Below, in pieces: positions 33,127 to 41,488 of a stretch of DNA of 64,000 bases. The position numbers and the translations under genes are program-made. Source of the stretch: Brevibacillus centrosporus. GTDB taxonomy: Bacteria; Bacillota; Bacilli; Brevibacillales; Brevibacillaceae. The stretch lies in NCBI RefSeq assembly GCF_003710815.1, contig NZ_RHHP01000038.1, positions 62,001-126,000 of the forward strand. The letters run 5' to 3'. The notes under the pieces are model-generated. The model did no database searches and was not told the origin of the DNA. It saw nothing but the letters and a program-made list of their open reading frames with translations. Position 1 is the first letter of the stretch, and each line of letters starts with the position of its first letter.

Positions 33127-33525
33127 ATGAAATCGATTCAAAGCAGCTTGCCGGGAACGAGAGGGACGTTCGGCTTCTTCCGTGAGGCTCTTGGTCCCAA
33201 CTTTACCCTGGCAAATTGGGATTATGAGCAAGGGTACTTCGATCAAGCGCTGGACGATCAAAATATGGTCTATCTGCGCTTGCCCATCAAAGTGCTTCAG
33301 GGAGAGCTCGACAGTGCGGATGCGTGGGTGGAGCTGGGGACTCCCTTTGTTCTCCGGCATGTGTATCAGACAGGTGTAGAACAAGATATCGGTTATTACG
33401 AGCCGCTGGCTTCCTCGGCGATGAATCAATTTCAGGAGCCGCTGGACAAGGATGCAAAGGTATCTTCCCGTTGGATCCATCAGGCAGAGGCTATCGTGCG
33501 TGAATTGGAGAATCGACTGGCATAG
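33127..33525 (+). CDS. YugN-like family protein
   Basis: A 132-residue soluble protein with the order of motifs of Bacillus YugN: a start like SSLPGTRGTFGFFREALGP, NWDYEQGYFDQALDD, YLRLPIKVLQGELD and LGTPFVLRHVYQTG. The function of the family is unknown. In B. subtilis yugN lies next to pgi (yugL); here it is about 2.5 kb downstream of the isomerase gene, so this neighbourhood may be an expanded version of the same locus. AGGCAGGG precedes the ATG. Confidence 0.8.
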   Translation: MKSIQSSLPGTRGTFGFFREALGPNFTLANWDYEQGYFDQALDDQNMVYLRLPIKVLQGELDSADAWVELGTPFVLRHVYQTGVEQDIGYYEPLASSAMNQFQEPLDKDAKVSSRWIHQAEAIVRELENRLA

Positions 33526-33528
33526 AGG

Positions 33529-33556
33529 GTGGGCCTGATGGTGGGCCCGCCTTTTC
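33529..33556 (+). terminator. Intrinsic terminator after yugN-like gene
   Basis: GGTGGGCC/GGCCCGCC (one G-T pair), seven-base loop, then TTTT. Confidence 0.7.
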
Positions 33557-33756
33557 TCTTGTACAAAGGAAGCGTGGATAAGGTTGTTATCAGGAGACGA
33601 ACAGTCTAGCGCGACCAGACAGGAACACATAATGGAGCGCAGGGATATCGCATTTGCTTGAGAAGACATACATTAGGGTAAGATGAGCCATCGATACACC
33701 AGAGTATGGCTGCTGGCAAGAGAGAGGAAATGACGGTAAACGGGAGAGAGGAAAGT

Positions 33757-34209
33757 ATGGCATGGTACCATTCCCTGCAAAGATGGTATTGGAAAATCCG
33801 CAAGCCGGTCACCCTGGGCGTGCGCGTAATCGTGACCGATGAACGAGAGGGTGTGCTGTTGATTCGCCACACGTACGTGAAAGGATGGTATTTGCCTGGC
33901 GGAGGTGTCGAAAGAGGGGAGTCCTTCTTTGAAGCCGCACGCAGAGAGCTGCAGGAAGAATGCGGTCTCTTGGCGGGGGAAATCAAGCTTTGCCATCTTT
34001 TTTATAGCGAACGGGAAGGGAAACGTGATCATATTGCGCTCTTTCATGTTCAGGACGGGCAAATCAATCCGGCTTGGGCGAGGGACGACGGGGAAGTAGC
34101 GGATAGGAAGTTTTTCCAATGGGATCAGCTTCCGGATGATCTGTCTCCTGCGACCCTCCGGCGATTGGAAGAATTTCGACAGCAGGCTTTTGAAGAAGAT
34201 CGCTGGTAG
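33757..34209 (+). CDS. NUDIX hydrolase
   Basis: A 150-residue nucleoside-diphosphate-linked-moiety hydrolase. The Nudix box is intact: GGGVERGESFFEAARRELQE followed by ECGLL, with the REXXEE-type metal-binding glutamates. Such enzymes cleave oxidised nucleotides, NADH, ADP-ribose or similar compounds with Mg2+. ATG 33757 follows GAGAGAGGAAAG; an in-frame ATG at 33730 also has a purine-rich leader and is a real alternative. It is followed about 100 bases later by NAD kinase. Substrate unknown. Confidence 0.88.
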   Translation: MAWYHSLQRWYWKIRKPVTLGVRVIVTDEREGVLLIRHTYVKGWYLPGGGVERGESFFEAARRELQEECGLLAGEIKLCHLFYSEREGKRDHIALFHVQDGQINPAWARDDGEVADRKFFQWDQLPDDLSPATLRRLEEFRQQAFEEDRW

Positions 34210-34312
34210 GCCAGAGGGAGTTTCCATGCAACTGGCAATTTCCTGTGGTATAGTGAGGGAAAAGAGAAGCGATTTTTGGCGCTTGCAAGGATAAAAGTGA
34301 GGGCAGATCAGC

Positions 34313-35113
34313 ATGAAGATTGCGACTGTACTGCGAAATGACGATTATACGCGAGAAGTAGAACAAGCCTTAAAGGATAAGCTGAGAGCAACGAAAAGTC
34401 CCTGTGAGTTCGTGAGCGGTCCTGACGAGCACCCGGATATGGTTCTATCCATTGGGGGAGACGGAACGCTGCTCGAAGCCGTTCATCAATACGGGATCGA
34501 ACCGGCTTATGTAGGGATACATACAGGCCATCTGGGGTTTTATGCAGACTGGCGTCCTGATGAACTTGATGAGTTTGTGGAAAGACTGGTGCAGCAAGCG
34601 GAGCCTGCGATCGTGGAATATCCGATAGTCGAGTGCCGGATCACCATGAGAGACGGGCAGGTTTTTGACAAATGGGCATTGAACGAGCTCGTCCTGCGCA
34701 ATGCCTCCCTTTCTACGCTGGTCGCATGTGTGTACATCAACGGGGACGAGCTGGAGACATTCCGCGGAGACGGCTTGATCGTGTCATCGCCTTCGGGGAG
34801 CACGGCTTACAATAAGGCTGTCGATGGAGCGATTGTGCACCCTTCCATCGAAGCGATTCAGCTGTCGGAGATCGCCTCGATCAACAATCAGGCGTATCGA
34901 ACCATCAACAGCTCTCTGGTTTTGCCCAAGCATCACGAGGTCGAGCTCATCGTGATGAACCCGGAGATCTTGATTGGCTTGGACCGCGAGCAGGCGATCT
35001 GGAAGGACGTTCGCTCCATTGCTTGTCGAGTCGGACAGGAGAAGGTGAAGTTTGCCCGCTTCAAGCGTCTGACCTTTTGGAGTCGCGTACGCAATTCGTT
35101 TATTAAAGGATAG
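34313..35113 (+). CDS. nadK: NAD kinase
   Basis: A 266-residue ATP/polyphosphate-dependent NAD kinase, making NADP+. The signature GGDGT is at residues 48-52, the second conserved motif NELVLRN near 123-129, and SPSGSTAYN near 160. It is the shorter type corresponding to one of the two Bacillus paralogues (YjbN/YtdI); its end RVRNSFIKG is typical of this form. ATG is preceded by GTGAGGGCAGATC. The MOSC gene follows 24 bases behind. Confidence 0.94.
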   Translation: MKIATVLRNDDYTREVEQALKDKLRATKSPCEFVSGPDEHPDMVLSIGGDGTLLEAVHQYGIEPAYVGIHTGHLGFYADWRPDELDEFVERLVQQAEPAIVEYPIVECRITMRDGQVFDKWALNELVLRNASLSTLVACVYINGDELETFRGDGLIVSSPSGSTAYNKAVDGAIVHPSIEAIQLSEIASINNQAYRTINSSLVLPKHHEVELIVMNPEILIGLDREQAIWKDVRSIACRVGQEKVKFARFKRLTFWSRVRNSFIKG

Positions 35114-35137
35114 AGAGCGTATAAAGGAGAGGGTTTT

Positions 35138-35857
35138 GTGAAGCAAGTGGGGAAATTGCAAAGCATCTTTCGGCATCCGGTCAAAGCGATGGGGGGAGAA
35201 CAGCTGACGTCGTGCCAAGTGGACGCTTTTGGCTTGTACGGAGATCGGGGCTATTATTTTCTGGACGAGTCGCGCAACGGAAAATACTTGAGTGCAGATG
35301 TCGTACCAGCGATGCTCGGCTATACGGCAACCTTTGTAGGAGAAGCGATGGATCAGCAGTATCCCGAGGTGCAGGTCGCAGCGAAAGACGGAAGCTGGTA
35401 TGCGTGGGGGGAATCCCTGTTTTCCCACGTGGCTGAAACGGCGAAAAGGGCTGTTCAGCCGGGAAGAAGCACGCCTCAGGAGGGCGGGAGGAACTGGGAG
35501 GATCATATCTTGCTTGTGACAGACGCCTCCTTGCGCGAAATTGCCCGGCTGATCGGTGAACAACAGATTGATCCCAGACGCTTTCGAGGAAATCTCGTGA
35601 TCGTATTGGACGAAGACGAGCCGTTTACTGAGGATGGTTGGATCGGCAAACAGATTAAAATCAATGACGTCACGCTGCAGGTCAACCGACATTGCGAGCG
35701 ATGCATGTACGTCAATATTGATCCGGACACGCTGGAAATAAACCCGGCCGTTTTGAAAACGTGTGTGAAGCGGCACGACAATCATTTTGGCGTGTACGCT
35801 TCGGTGATTACTCCTGGAAAGCTGGCAGAAGGGGACACCGTGTTTGTATCCGAGTAG
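35138..35857 (+). CDS. MOSC domain protein
   Basis: A 239-residue protein of the YiiM/MOCS3-like MOSC group, which binds sulfur-carrying molybdenum cofactor or transfers sulfur. IFRHPVKAMGGEQLTSCQV matches the N-terminal beta-barrel part, FRGNLVIVLDEDEPFTEDGW and NRHCERCMYVNID belong to the MOSC core, with the conserved cysteine (C-E-R-C) that carries sulfur. It starts with GTG after AAAGGAGAGGG. No molybdenum-cofactor gene is visible near it, so an N-hydroxylated-compound reduction role is only possible. Confidence 0.85.
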   Translation: MKQVGKLQSIFRHPVKAMGGEQLTSCQVDAFGLYGDRGYYFLDESRNGKYLSADVVPAMLGYTATFVGEAMDQQYPEVQVAAKDGSWYAWGESLFSHVAETAKRAVQPGRSTPQEGGRNWEDHILLVTDASLREIARLIGEQQIDPRRFRGNLVIVLDEDEPFTEDGWIGKQIKINDVTLQVNRHCERCMYVNIDPDTLEINPAVLKTCVKRHDNHFGVYASVITPGKLAEGDTVFVSE

Positions 35858-35900
35858 GGCGGCAGCATTCCTTTAGCAGGTGCTGCACATGGAGGAAGAG

Positions 35901-36377
35901 ATGAAGACAAGTCCATTGCAAAGAGTCGAGCATTTCGTGCAGCAGTTTGATCCCGCACTGGTACCTCTGATTTTTCCAGAGCCGATGAAAACGTCAGAAG
36001 CGGCAGCGGATGCCCTGGGGGTGGAGGTCGGTCAGATCGCCAAGTCCATTCTGTTTCGCGCTCAGGATCAGTACGCCATGATTGTCGCTGCTGGTGACGT
36101 GCGCATTCACGCCAAGCAGATCAAGGCTGTTTTTCAAGGGGCAAAAGGGAAGATGGCTTCCCCGGACGAGGTGGAGGCTGTGACTGGCTTTTAGGTCGGG
36201 GCGGTCTGCCCGTTTGCCCTGCTTCAGGAGGTTCCAATTTTTGTAGATGCTTCTCTGCAGCGCTTTGATGTCGTGTACACAGCGGCAGGAATTGCGGAAT
36301 CGCTTTTGGCGGTTACCTATGAGCAGCTGCTGGCCCTTACGAAGGCCCAGGTAATTGATGCTGCTTCGGCCGAGTAA
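35901..36377 (+). pseudogene. YbaK/ProX-type aminoacyl-tRNA deacylase gene with in-frame amber stop
   Basis: The reading frame encodes a YbaK/aminoacyl-tRNA deacylase domain: SEAAADALGVEVGQIAKSIL, then QYAMIVAAGDVRIHAKQIK and ASPDEVEAVTGF. A TAG stop follows at 36192-36194. The same frame then continues with VGAVCPFALLQEVPIFVDAS and ends at TAA 36375 with a normal C terminus (about 158 residues in all). Homologues read TGxxxGAVCPF through this point, so a single-codon nonsense mutation (from CAG, AAG, GAG, TGG or similar) is the simplest explanation. The rest is uneroded, so the change is recent, or a sequencing error. ATG 35901 follows GGAGGAAGAG. Confidence 0.85.
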
Positions 36378-36383
36378 ACAACG

Positions 36384-36417
36384 AAAATCCGTCCTGCGAT
36401 GATGCGGACGGATTTTT
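36384..36417. terminator. Bidirectional terminator between ybaK-like and GNAT genes
   Basis: A perfect eleven-base stem AAAATCCGTCC/GGACGGATTTT with T tracts on both strands. Confidence 0.88.
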
Positions 36418-36422
36418 CTATT

Positions 36423-36929
36423 CTACGAGATTTGCCGTTCACTCACCATCCATTCGTAATAATGGACGTCATGCCATTCCCCGAATTTATAGCCCACCTC
36501 TCGAAGCGTCCCAACCAGATGAAAGCCGAATTTTTCATGAAGCTTGACACTGGCAGCATTTCCCGCCGTAATCCCGCTGATGACCGCATGGTAGCCAAGC
36601 TCTCGCGTGCGCTGCTGGATTTCTGCCATCAAAGAGGAGCCGATGTGCTTCCCGCGCTGATTTTCGGCAATGTAAATCGAAAGCTCTGCCGTGCCTGCAT
36701 AAGCAGGTTTTTCGCGAAAAGCGGAGAGGCAGCAATACCCGACGACCTCGCCTTCTTCTTCCGCCACGATCAGCGGGTAGCGTTCTCCGTGTTTGCGAAA
36801 CCAGACCTCGCGCTGTGTGAGACTCTGTTCCTCCAGATCAAAGGTGGCTACGAGCGTTTTCACGGCTTGGTTGTAGATCTGGAGCATGGCAGGCAAATCA
36901 TTAATATATGCATCGCGAATGTGAATCAT
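36423..36929 (-). CDS. GNAT family N-acetyltransferase, phosphinothricin acetyltransferase-like
   Basis: A 168-residue acetyltransferase. The start IHIRDAYINDLPAMLQIYNQ and the acetyl-CoA-binding RGKHIGSSLMAEI (Q/RxxGxG/A loop) are standard. The C-terminal KFGFHLVGTLREVGYKFGEW followed by HDVHYYEWM is diagnostic of the PAT/Bar-like branch, which acetylates phosphinothricin, methionine sulfoximine or related amino-acid analogues. GAGGGA precedes the ATG. It is on the same strand as the amtB operon, 48 bases after the exonuclease stop, and may be transcribed with it. Confidence 0.88.
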   Translation of the reverse strand: MIHIRDAYINDLPAMLQIYNQAVKTLVATFDLEEQSLTQREVWFRKHGERYPLIVAEEEGEVVGYCCLSAFREKPAYAGTAELSIYIAENQRGKHIGSSLMAEIQQRTRELGYHAVISGITAGNAASVKLHEKFGFHLVGTLREVGYKFGEWHDVHYYEWMVSERQIS

Positions 36930-36977
36930 GGGAATCCCTCGTTTGTCATTCGTTGTAAAAGAATAAGCTGGGCAAGG

Positions 36978-37712
36978 CTAGCGCAGGGCTTCGTAAACCT
37001 GCCGCAGATTGGTATATCCGGCCTCCTGAGCCTTGAGCAAGTATTTTCCCCAGAGCGTACCGGCTGCCACGGCATCGCAATAGGCATGGTGCCGTCGCGA
37101 GATAGGGATGTCATGCTGGGCGCAAAGGGCATCCAACGAGCCATTGCCGATCGGTTTGCTGAGCAAGCGGATCAGCAGCATCGTATCCAGCATCCGGTGT
37201 GTCAGGGGACGCCGACTCGTCTTCCACAGGCCAGCCCGAAAAAATTCGCGCTCGTGACGGGAGTGGTGAGCGACGAGTGGACGATCGCCAACAAATTGAA
37301 AGAAGCGGGACATGGCTTGCAAGAGATCGGGAGCATCCTCAACCATTTCATCTGAGATCCCGGTTAGAGAGCATACGTGAGGTGGAATCCTGCGCCCTGG
37401 ATTGACCATGGTGTAAAAAGAATCTCCCAGAAGCAGCCTGTCGCCTTTCATCGCTACCGCACCGATCGAGATGATTGCATCCCCGTGATCCGGATAAAAG
37501 CCTGTCGTCTCCAAGTCGACAACGACCACCTCCAGATTATCCAGGGGGATGTCTGCGCCTGAATCGGCCTGCTGTCGCTGTTTGCCCAGGGAGCGTAAAT
37601 AAGCGAGATGCTGCTTGTCGCCGTCGTTGTGTCCGATGTTCCACTCACCTTGTATGCCTGCTGTATCGCGGTTTATATGCCATAAGCGTCCAAACAGATC
37701 CCATTTTGCCAA
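36978..37712 (-). CDS. DEDDh 3'-5' exonuclease (DnaQ/PolC epsilon-like)
   Basis: 244 residues. After about 60 unique N-terminal residues comes an exonuclease domain: VVVDLETTGF (Asp66, Glu68), SLTGISDEMV, ARPLVAHHS-like RPLVAHHSRHEREF and the closing HHAYCDA (about His209 and Asp213). These give a complete DEDDh metal site, as in the proofreading subunit of DNA polymerase III. The start is TTG 37712, with GGAGGGAA overlapping the stop of the nucleotidyltransferase gene 13 bases upstream, so translation is coupled. It is the third gene of the amtB operon. Its target, DNA or RNA, is unknown. Confidence 0.88.
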   Translation of the reverse strand: MAKWDLFGRLWHINRDTAGIQGEWNIGHNDGDKQHLAYLRSLGKQRQQADSGADIPLDNLEVVVVDLETTGFYPDHGDAIISIGAVAMKGDRLLLGDSFYTMVNPGRRIPPHVCSLTGISDEMVEDAPDLLQAMSRFFQFVGDRPLVAHHSRHEREFFRAGLWKTSRRPLTHRMLDTMLLIRLLSKPIGNGSLDALCAQHDIPISRRHHAYCDAVAAGTLWGKYLLKAQEAGYTNLRQVYEALR

Positions 37713-37724
37713 AAATGTTCCCTC

Positions 37725-38810
37725 CTACCCTCTGAAGACGGAAGGGAGCTTTGCTGTCATTCGCTGCAGACGGATGGCAAGCTTCATGGCAGTCCGCGCC
37801 ATCGTCGTGGTATCGGCTGACAGTTCCCCGAGTTTAATGTAGCTGTTGCTGGCGTATTGTCCGTCCTCCCAATGGAGCGGAGCGACGAGACGCAGTCCCA
37901 GCAGCTGCCGGAAATGATATTCCACGTCATCGCAAAAGCTTTTCTCCCAAATTCCCTTTTCGCGCAGCAGAGCCAGACGCTCAAGTGATGAGCTGCAGAA
38001 AATGCCGTTGAAAAGGGCGTAATGGCGGATGCAGTTGACGATGGGGAGGTAAATGCCGTACTTCAAATTGATTGCGCCGCGGAATCGGCCATTGACCTCG
38101 GGCAGGATTCGTCCGAATAGCCCGAGTGGAACCCGATAGTGCAGGGTGTTGCTCACGAGACGGCTCATCAGAAAAGCGTTGTTTGTAAGCATCTGGCGGA
38201 AGCGATCGAGAACGGGCTGGAAAATAGCTGATTCGCCCCATAGTACGCGGGCGTCGCTCGCGAGGAGCAAATAACGGGCATTTTCCCAGATGGGGTGGGT
38301 GGCCCACGTTTCCAGTCGCTCGATCCATTGTTCTACGCTTCCACGCCATTTTTGTGACACGCAAGTCACGTTTCCCTGACATGGAGGATAGCCTGCTTCC
38401 TCCAGTCCTTGTACGATCGTCGCTCCCAACAGATGAAAATAGCTGTGCACTTTCTCTCTGCCGGCAGCATCCAGATGATCAGGGAGCTGGTAGACGAGCC
38501 CGTTGTCCTGATCGCTGATGAGTGCCTGCTCATAACGTCCCCCGCTGCCGAACGAAAGAAAGGCAAAAGGGACGGGAGGTGTCCCCACGCCCCGTTTTGC
38601 CAGTTCATTGACGGACAGCAGTATGCTCTGACGGATGATGTTGTCATGAATCAGATTGACGACGATGGTATACGGTGCCAGCTCGCCAGCCCGAGTCAAG
38701 TCTCGCAGGGGATCCGCATCCAGCAATTCCTGACGAATCAGGGATAGCTCCTGAAACGACTCTGCCTTGCTGATTCTCTCCAATTGCTCAGGTGAGAGTG
38801 TGAGAGGCAC
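37725..38810 (-). CDS. DUF294/GlnD-like putative nucleotidyltransferase
   Basis: About 361 residues from the GTG chosen here. An N-terminal helical segment (LERISKAESFQELSLIRQEL) precedes a nucleotidyltransferase core with GSGGR (about 88-92) and SDQDNGLVY (about 99-107). This is the GSxxR...D.D pattern of DUF294 domains, related to the uridylyltransferase head of GlnD. The C-terminal helical substrate-binding domain is DUF294_C-like. There is no CBS or cyclic-nucleotide domain, which are common in longer relatives. The open frame runs to 38900, but that lies deep inside amtB. GTG 38810 and TTG 38783 are both possible and neither has a clear ribosome site, so coupling to amtB is likely. The start is uncertain. 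Confidence 0.82.
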   Translation of the reverse strand: MPLTLSPEQLERISKAESFQELSLIRQELLDADPLRDLTRAGELAPYTIVVNLIHDNIIRQSILLSVNELAKRGVGTPPVPFAFLSFGSGGRYEQALISDQDNGLVYQLPDHLDAAGREKVHSYFHLLGATIVQGLEEAGYPPCQGNVTCVSQKWRGSVEQWIERLETWATHPIWENARYLLLASDARVLWGESAIFQPVLDRFRQMLTNNAFLMSRLVSNTLHYRVPLGLFGRILPEVNGRFRGAINLKYGIYLPIVNCIRHYALFNGIFCSSSLERLALLREKGIWEKSFCDDVEYHFRQLLGLRLVAPLHWEDGQYASNSYIKLGELSADTTTMARTAMKLAIRLQRMTAKLPSVFRG

Positions 38811-40122
38811 TTGTTTTGGCGGTTGCAGTGGGGTGTACGCGTTCAGGTTGGAGAAGTTCGGGATAACCGTATCCCCCGTGTTCGCTAAGGTCAAGACCAA
38901 CCACCTCTTCTTCTTCGGTTACGCGAAGACCGATTGTTGCTTTCAAAACAGACAGAATGATATAAGAGATAACGAATACGTAGGCAATCGCGCCAGCCAG
39001 ACCGAGCGCCTGCACACCGAGCTGGTGGAAGCCGCCGCCGTAGAACAGACCAGCGCCGCCCACGCCGACTTTTTCTGCGAGCTCAGGTGTGGCGAACAGG
39101 CCTGTAGACAAAGTCCCCCAGATCCCGGCGACTCCGTGTACGGAGAAGGCGAAGATCGGGTCGTCAATGCCGATTCGGTCAAACCAGATGGATGTGTAGA
39201 ATGTCAGAATACCCGACACGGCACCGATCAGGACAGCCGCCCAAGGATCGACAAACGCGCAAGAAGCGGTAATCGCAACGAGGGCAGCCAGTACGCCGTT
39301 CAGCATGCTTGGAATATCTGCTTTCCCCATGACAATCCAGGAAATTGCCAAAGCTGCGACTGCTCCTGCTGCGGTAGCGAGGTTGGTCGTCATGGCGATA
39401 TAGCCGAAAAATCCGGACGTGCTGCCGAGCGTGGAGCCGGCATTGAAGCCGAACCAGCCGATCCACAGGAAAAGAACGCCGAGGACAGAATACACTTGGT
39501 TGTGACCAGGAATCAGATTGGAGCTGCCGTCGCGGTTGTATTTACCGAGACGCGGCTTCAAAAGAATCGTAGCGACCAAAGCGACGATCGCGCCTTGCAA
39601 GTGGACGACTGTGGAACCGGCGAAATCTTGCATGCCGAGCTGAGCCAGCCAGCCGCCGCCCCATACCCAGTGACCGACTACAGGATAGATAAGGACAGTA
39701 AACAACACGCTGAAGATGAAGTAGATCGACAGCTTGGCACGCTCAGCGAAGCCGCCCCAGGCGATCGCGAGTGATACCGCGCAAAAAGCTAGCTGGAACA
39801 AGAAGAGAATCGAAATCGGAACGGTTGCTGCAGAAAAAGCAGAGAAAGAGTCCGTGGAGTTTCCATCAAAGAAGAATCCGGATAGGCCGAGAAATGAGTT
39901 GCCGTCTCCGAAGGTCAGGCCGAAGCCAAGGGCCCAAAATGCGATTGAGCAGATACCGAAAGTAAGGACAGTCTTGCCGGCGACATGACCAGCGTTTTTC
40001 ATGCGAGTCGATCCAGCCTCTAAGAGTGCAAAGCCAACTTGCATGAGGATGACCAGAATCGCGGATACCATGACCCACGTGGCATCAATGGCAGAAGAGA
40101 GTTGCGCTAGAGTCGGTTCCAT
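38788..40122 (-). CDS. amtB: Ammonium transporter
   Basis: A 444-residue Amt/MEP/Rh family channel for ammonium uptake, with eleven membrane helices. FALLEAGSTRMKNAGHVAGK (helix 1-2) is the Amt signature. The twin pore histidines lie in GSTVVHLQGAIVAL and FSVHGVAGIWGTL, and the phenylalanine gate region is also present. AAAAAGGAGTGG precedes the ATG. Two perfect GlnR/TnrA boxes lie 20-66 bases upstream, so it is expressed when nitrogen is poor. There is no PII gene (glnK) beside it; a GlnD-like nucleotidyltransferase gene overlaps its 3' end instead. Confidence 0.95.
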   Translation of the reverse strand: MEPTLAQLSSAIDATWVMVSAILVILMQVGFALLEAGSTRMKNAGHVAGKTVLTFGICSIAFWALGFGLTFGDGNSFLGLSGFFFDGNSTDSFSAFSAATVPISILFLFQLAFCAVSLAIAWGGFAERAKLSIYFIFSVLFTVLIYPVVGHWVWGGGWLAQLGMQDFAGSTVVHLQGAIVALVATILLKPRLGKYNRDGSSNLIPGHNQVYSVLGVLFLWIGWFGFNAGSTLGSTSGFFGYIAMTTNLATAAGAVAALAISWIVMGKADIPSMLNGVLAALVAITASCAFVDPWAAVLIGAVSGILTFYTSIWFDRIGIDDPIFAFSVHGVAGIWGTLSTGLFATPELAEKVGVGGAGLFYGGGFHQLGVQALGLAGAIAYVFVISYIILSVLKATIGLRVTEEEEVVGLDLSEHGGYGYPELLQPERVHPTATAKTSASHTLT

Positions 40123-40141
40123 TCAATCCACTCCTTTTTGG

Positions 40142-40158
40142 TGTTAGGTTATCTAACA
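40142..40158. promoter_or_regulatory. GlnR/TnrA box, proximal to amtB
   Basis: TGTTAGGTTATCTAACA fits TGTNAN7TNACA exactly and is a perfect six-base inverted repeat with a five-base centre. It lies 20 bases before the amtB start codon. Confidence 0.85.
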
Positions 40159-40171
40159 CTTCGTTTATTTA

Positions 40172-40188
40172 TGTCAGATTATATGACA
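40172..40188. promoter_or_regulatory. GlnR/TnrA box, distal to amtB
   Basis: TGTCAGATTATATGACA fits the same consensus exactly. Its centre is 30 bases (about three helical turns) from that of the proximal box, putting the two on the same face of the DNA. Confidence 0.85.
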
Positions 40189-40229
40189 TGAAAAGTTGCA
40201 ATGCAATTCTTTTTTGAAAAAATAATGAA

Positions 40230-40274
40230 AACACCAATCCTTCAGACTAAGCGCCGAAAGATTGGTGTTTTTTT
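40230..40274. terminator. Bidirectional terminator after the MFS gene
   Basis: Perfect ten-base stem AACACCAATC/GATTGGTGTT enclosing the MFS stop codon, with T tracts on both sides. Confidence 0.82.
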
Positions 40275-41488
40275 GCGTTTTTATGCTTTTCTACATACAG
40301 GCCAATGGCTGTGAGAACCGCTAAGAACAAGCCGCTGATCAAGAACAGCTGCTGTACGGGCAGCTTCCCAAGCCAGACTGCCCCTAAAATACTGGATAGC
40401 ATGCCAAAGAAAGTAAAGAGCAGCATATTGATCGCGTAAACTTTTCCTACATTGGTTTTTGAGGCTTTGATCTGAATGGCAGTTACAGTAGGAATTCCGA
40501 TGAGCGGTCCTCCTATGCCTGCCAGTGCAGCGCCGAGAAAGGCAATCCAATGCAGGGAGATGCCGCCTGTCAGCAGCAGGAATCCCCCTGCCTGCATCAT
40601 CCAGCCCATAAGAATCACAAACAGATGACGGGTGTAGTAAGCACGCGACATATACAGGCTGCCAAGCAGATTGCCGACTCCGTAAAAGCCCATCAGCATG
40701 GCAAGGGTGCTGCCATCCCCCTGATTCATTCGCTCGGCGAGGAAAGGAAAGCCGACATTGTACGTGACGAGCCAGATGAGGTAGCCGATATTCCCAAAGA
40801 GCAGGACCAGAAACAGCGGCTGGTTTTGCCGAAGCTCAGAAACACCTGTAGAAATGTCCTGCCTGTACTGCTGGATGGTCAGTTTGCTTGTGTGATCCAC
40901 CTGCCTGGAGCGAGGGGAATATTGGATGGCAAAAACGAAAAAGACCGAAACCAGGTAGCTTCCCGCATTGACGAAAAACAAGGTAGACAGCGGAACTGCC
41001 GATGCGAGCAAGCCAATCGTCATGGGTGCCAAAATCCGGATGGTACGGAACGTGGTGTCCAGAATTCCGTTGGCCCGACTCAGAGACTCGAGCGGGATGA
41101 TGTTGGTCAGCGCCACGGTTCGTGCCGGCTGAAATACGCTTGAGAACACACCGAGCAAGAATTGAGCAGCTAAAAAGAATGCGAAGTTTTCTATGCAGTA
41201 AGCGGCCATCACACCGACGCCAATCACGACAGCTACGCGGGCGATGTCTGCTCCGACCATGAGCAGGCGAGGACTAAAACGATCCGCAAGCACGCCTCCG
41301 ACCAAGTAAAACAGCAGCCCTGCAACCATTTCCGGGATGGCGAGGAGACTGAGGGCTGATCCCGATTTGGTCGCCTGCAGTAAATACCAGAGCAAAGCAA
41401 AGCTATAGCACTGGTCCCCGATATTGGCGGTCAGCTGTGCCAGCCAGAGCTTCAGGAACGAGCGGTTCTTCCATAATGAAGCTTCCAC
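40247..41488 (-). CDS. MFS transporter, exporter type
   Basis: A 413-residue major facilitator protein with twelve predicted membrane helices. The N terminus WKNRSFLKLWLAQLTANIGD and the helix 2-3 loop GVLADRFSPRLLMVGADIAR are typical of the MFS_3/enterobactin-exporter-like group. LESLSRANGILDTTFR in the mid-loop is also typical. It begins with GTG 41488 after AAAGGAGATTTCAA. Such proteins often export macrolides, siderophores or other small molecules. No regulator is adjacent. Substrate not predictable. Confidence 0.87.
   Translation of the reverse strand: MEASLWKNRSFLKLWLAQLTANIGDQCYSFALLWYLLQATKSGSALSLLAIPEMVAGLLFYLVGGVLADRFSPRLLMVGADIARVAVVIGVGVMAAYCIENFAFFLAAQFLLGVFSSVFQPARTVALTNIIPLESLSRANGILDTTFRTIRILAPMTIGLLASAVPLSTLFFVNAGSYLVSVFFVFAIQYSPRSRQVDHTSKLTIQQYRQDISTGVSELRQNQPLFLVLLFGNIGYLIWLVTYNVGFPFLAERMNQGDGSTLAMLMGFYGVGNLLGSLYMSRAYYTRHLFVILMGWMMQAGGFLLLTGGISLHWIAFLGAALAGIGGPLIGIPTVTAIQIKASKTNVGKVYAINMLLFTFFGMLSSILGAVWLGKLPVQQLFLISGLFLAVLTAIGLYVEKHKNAKKHQSFGA

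Noticed and set aside
38810..38900. 5' extension of the DUF294 nucleotidyltransferase frame to TTG 38900
   Set aside because: It lies deep within the end of amtB, has no ribosome site and the extra residues do not resemble the family N terminus.
38767..39774. 335-codon plus-strand open frame
   Set aside because: It is antisense to amtB and the start of the nucleotidyltransferase gene, with a low-complexity polar product and no family match.
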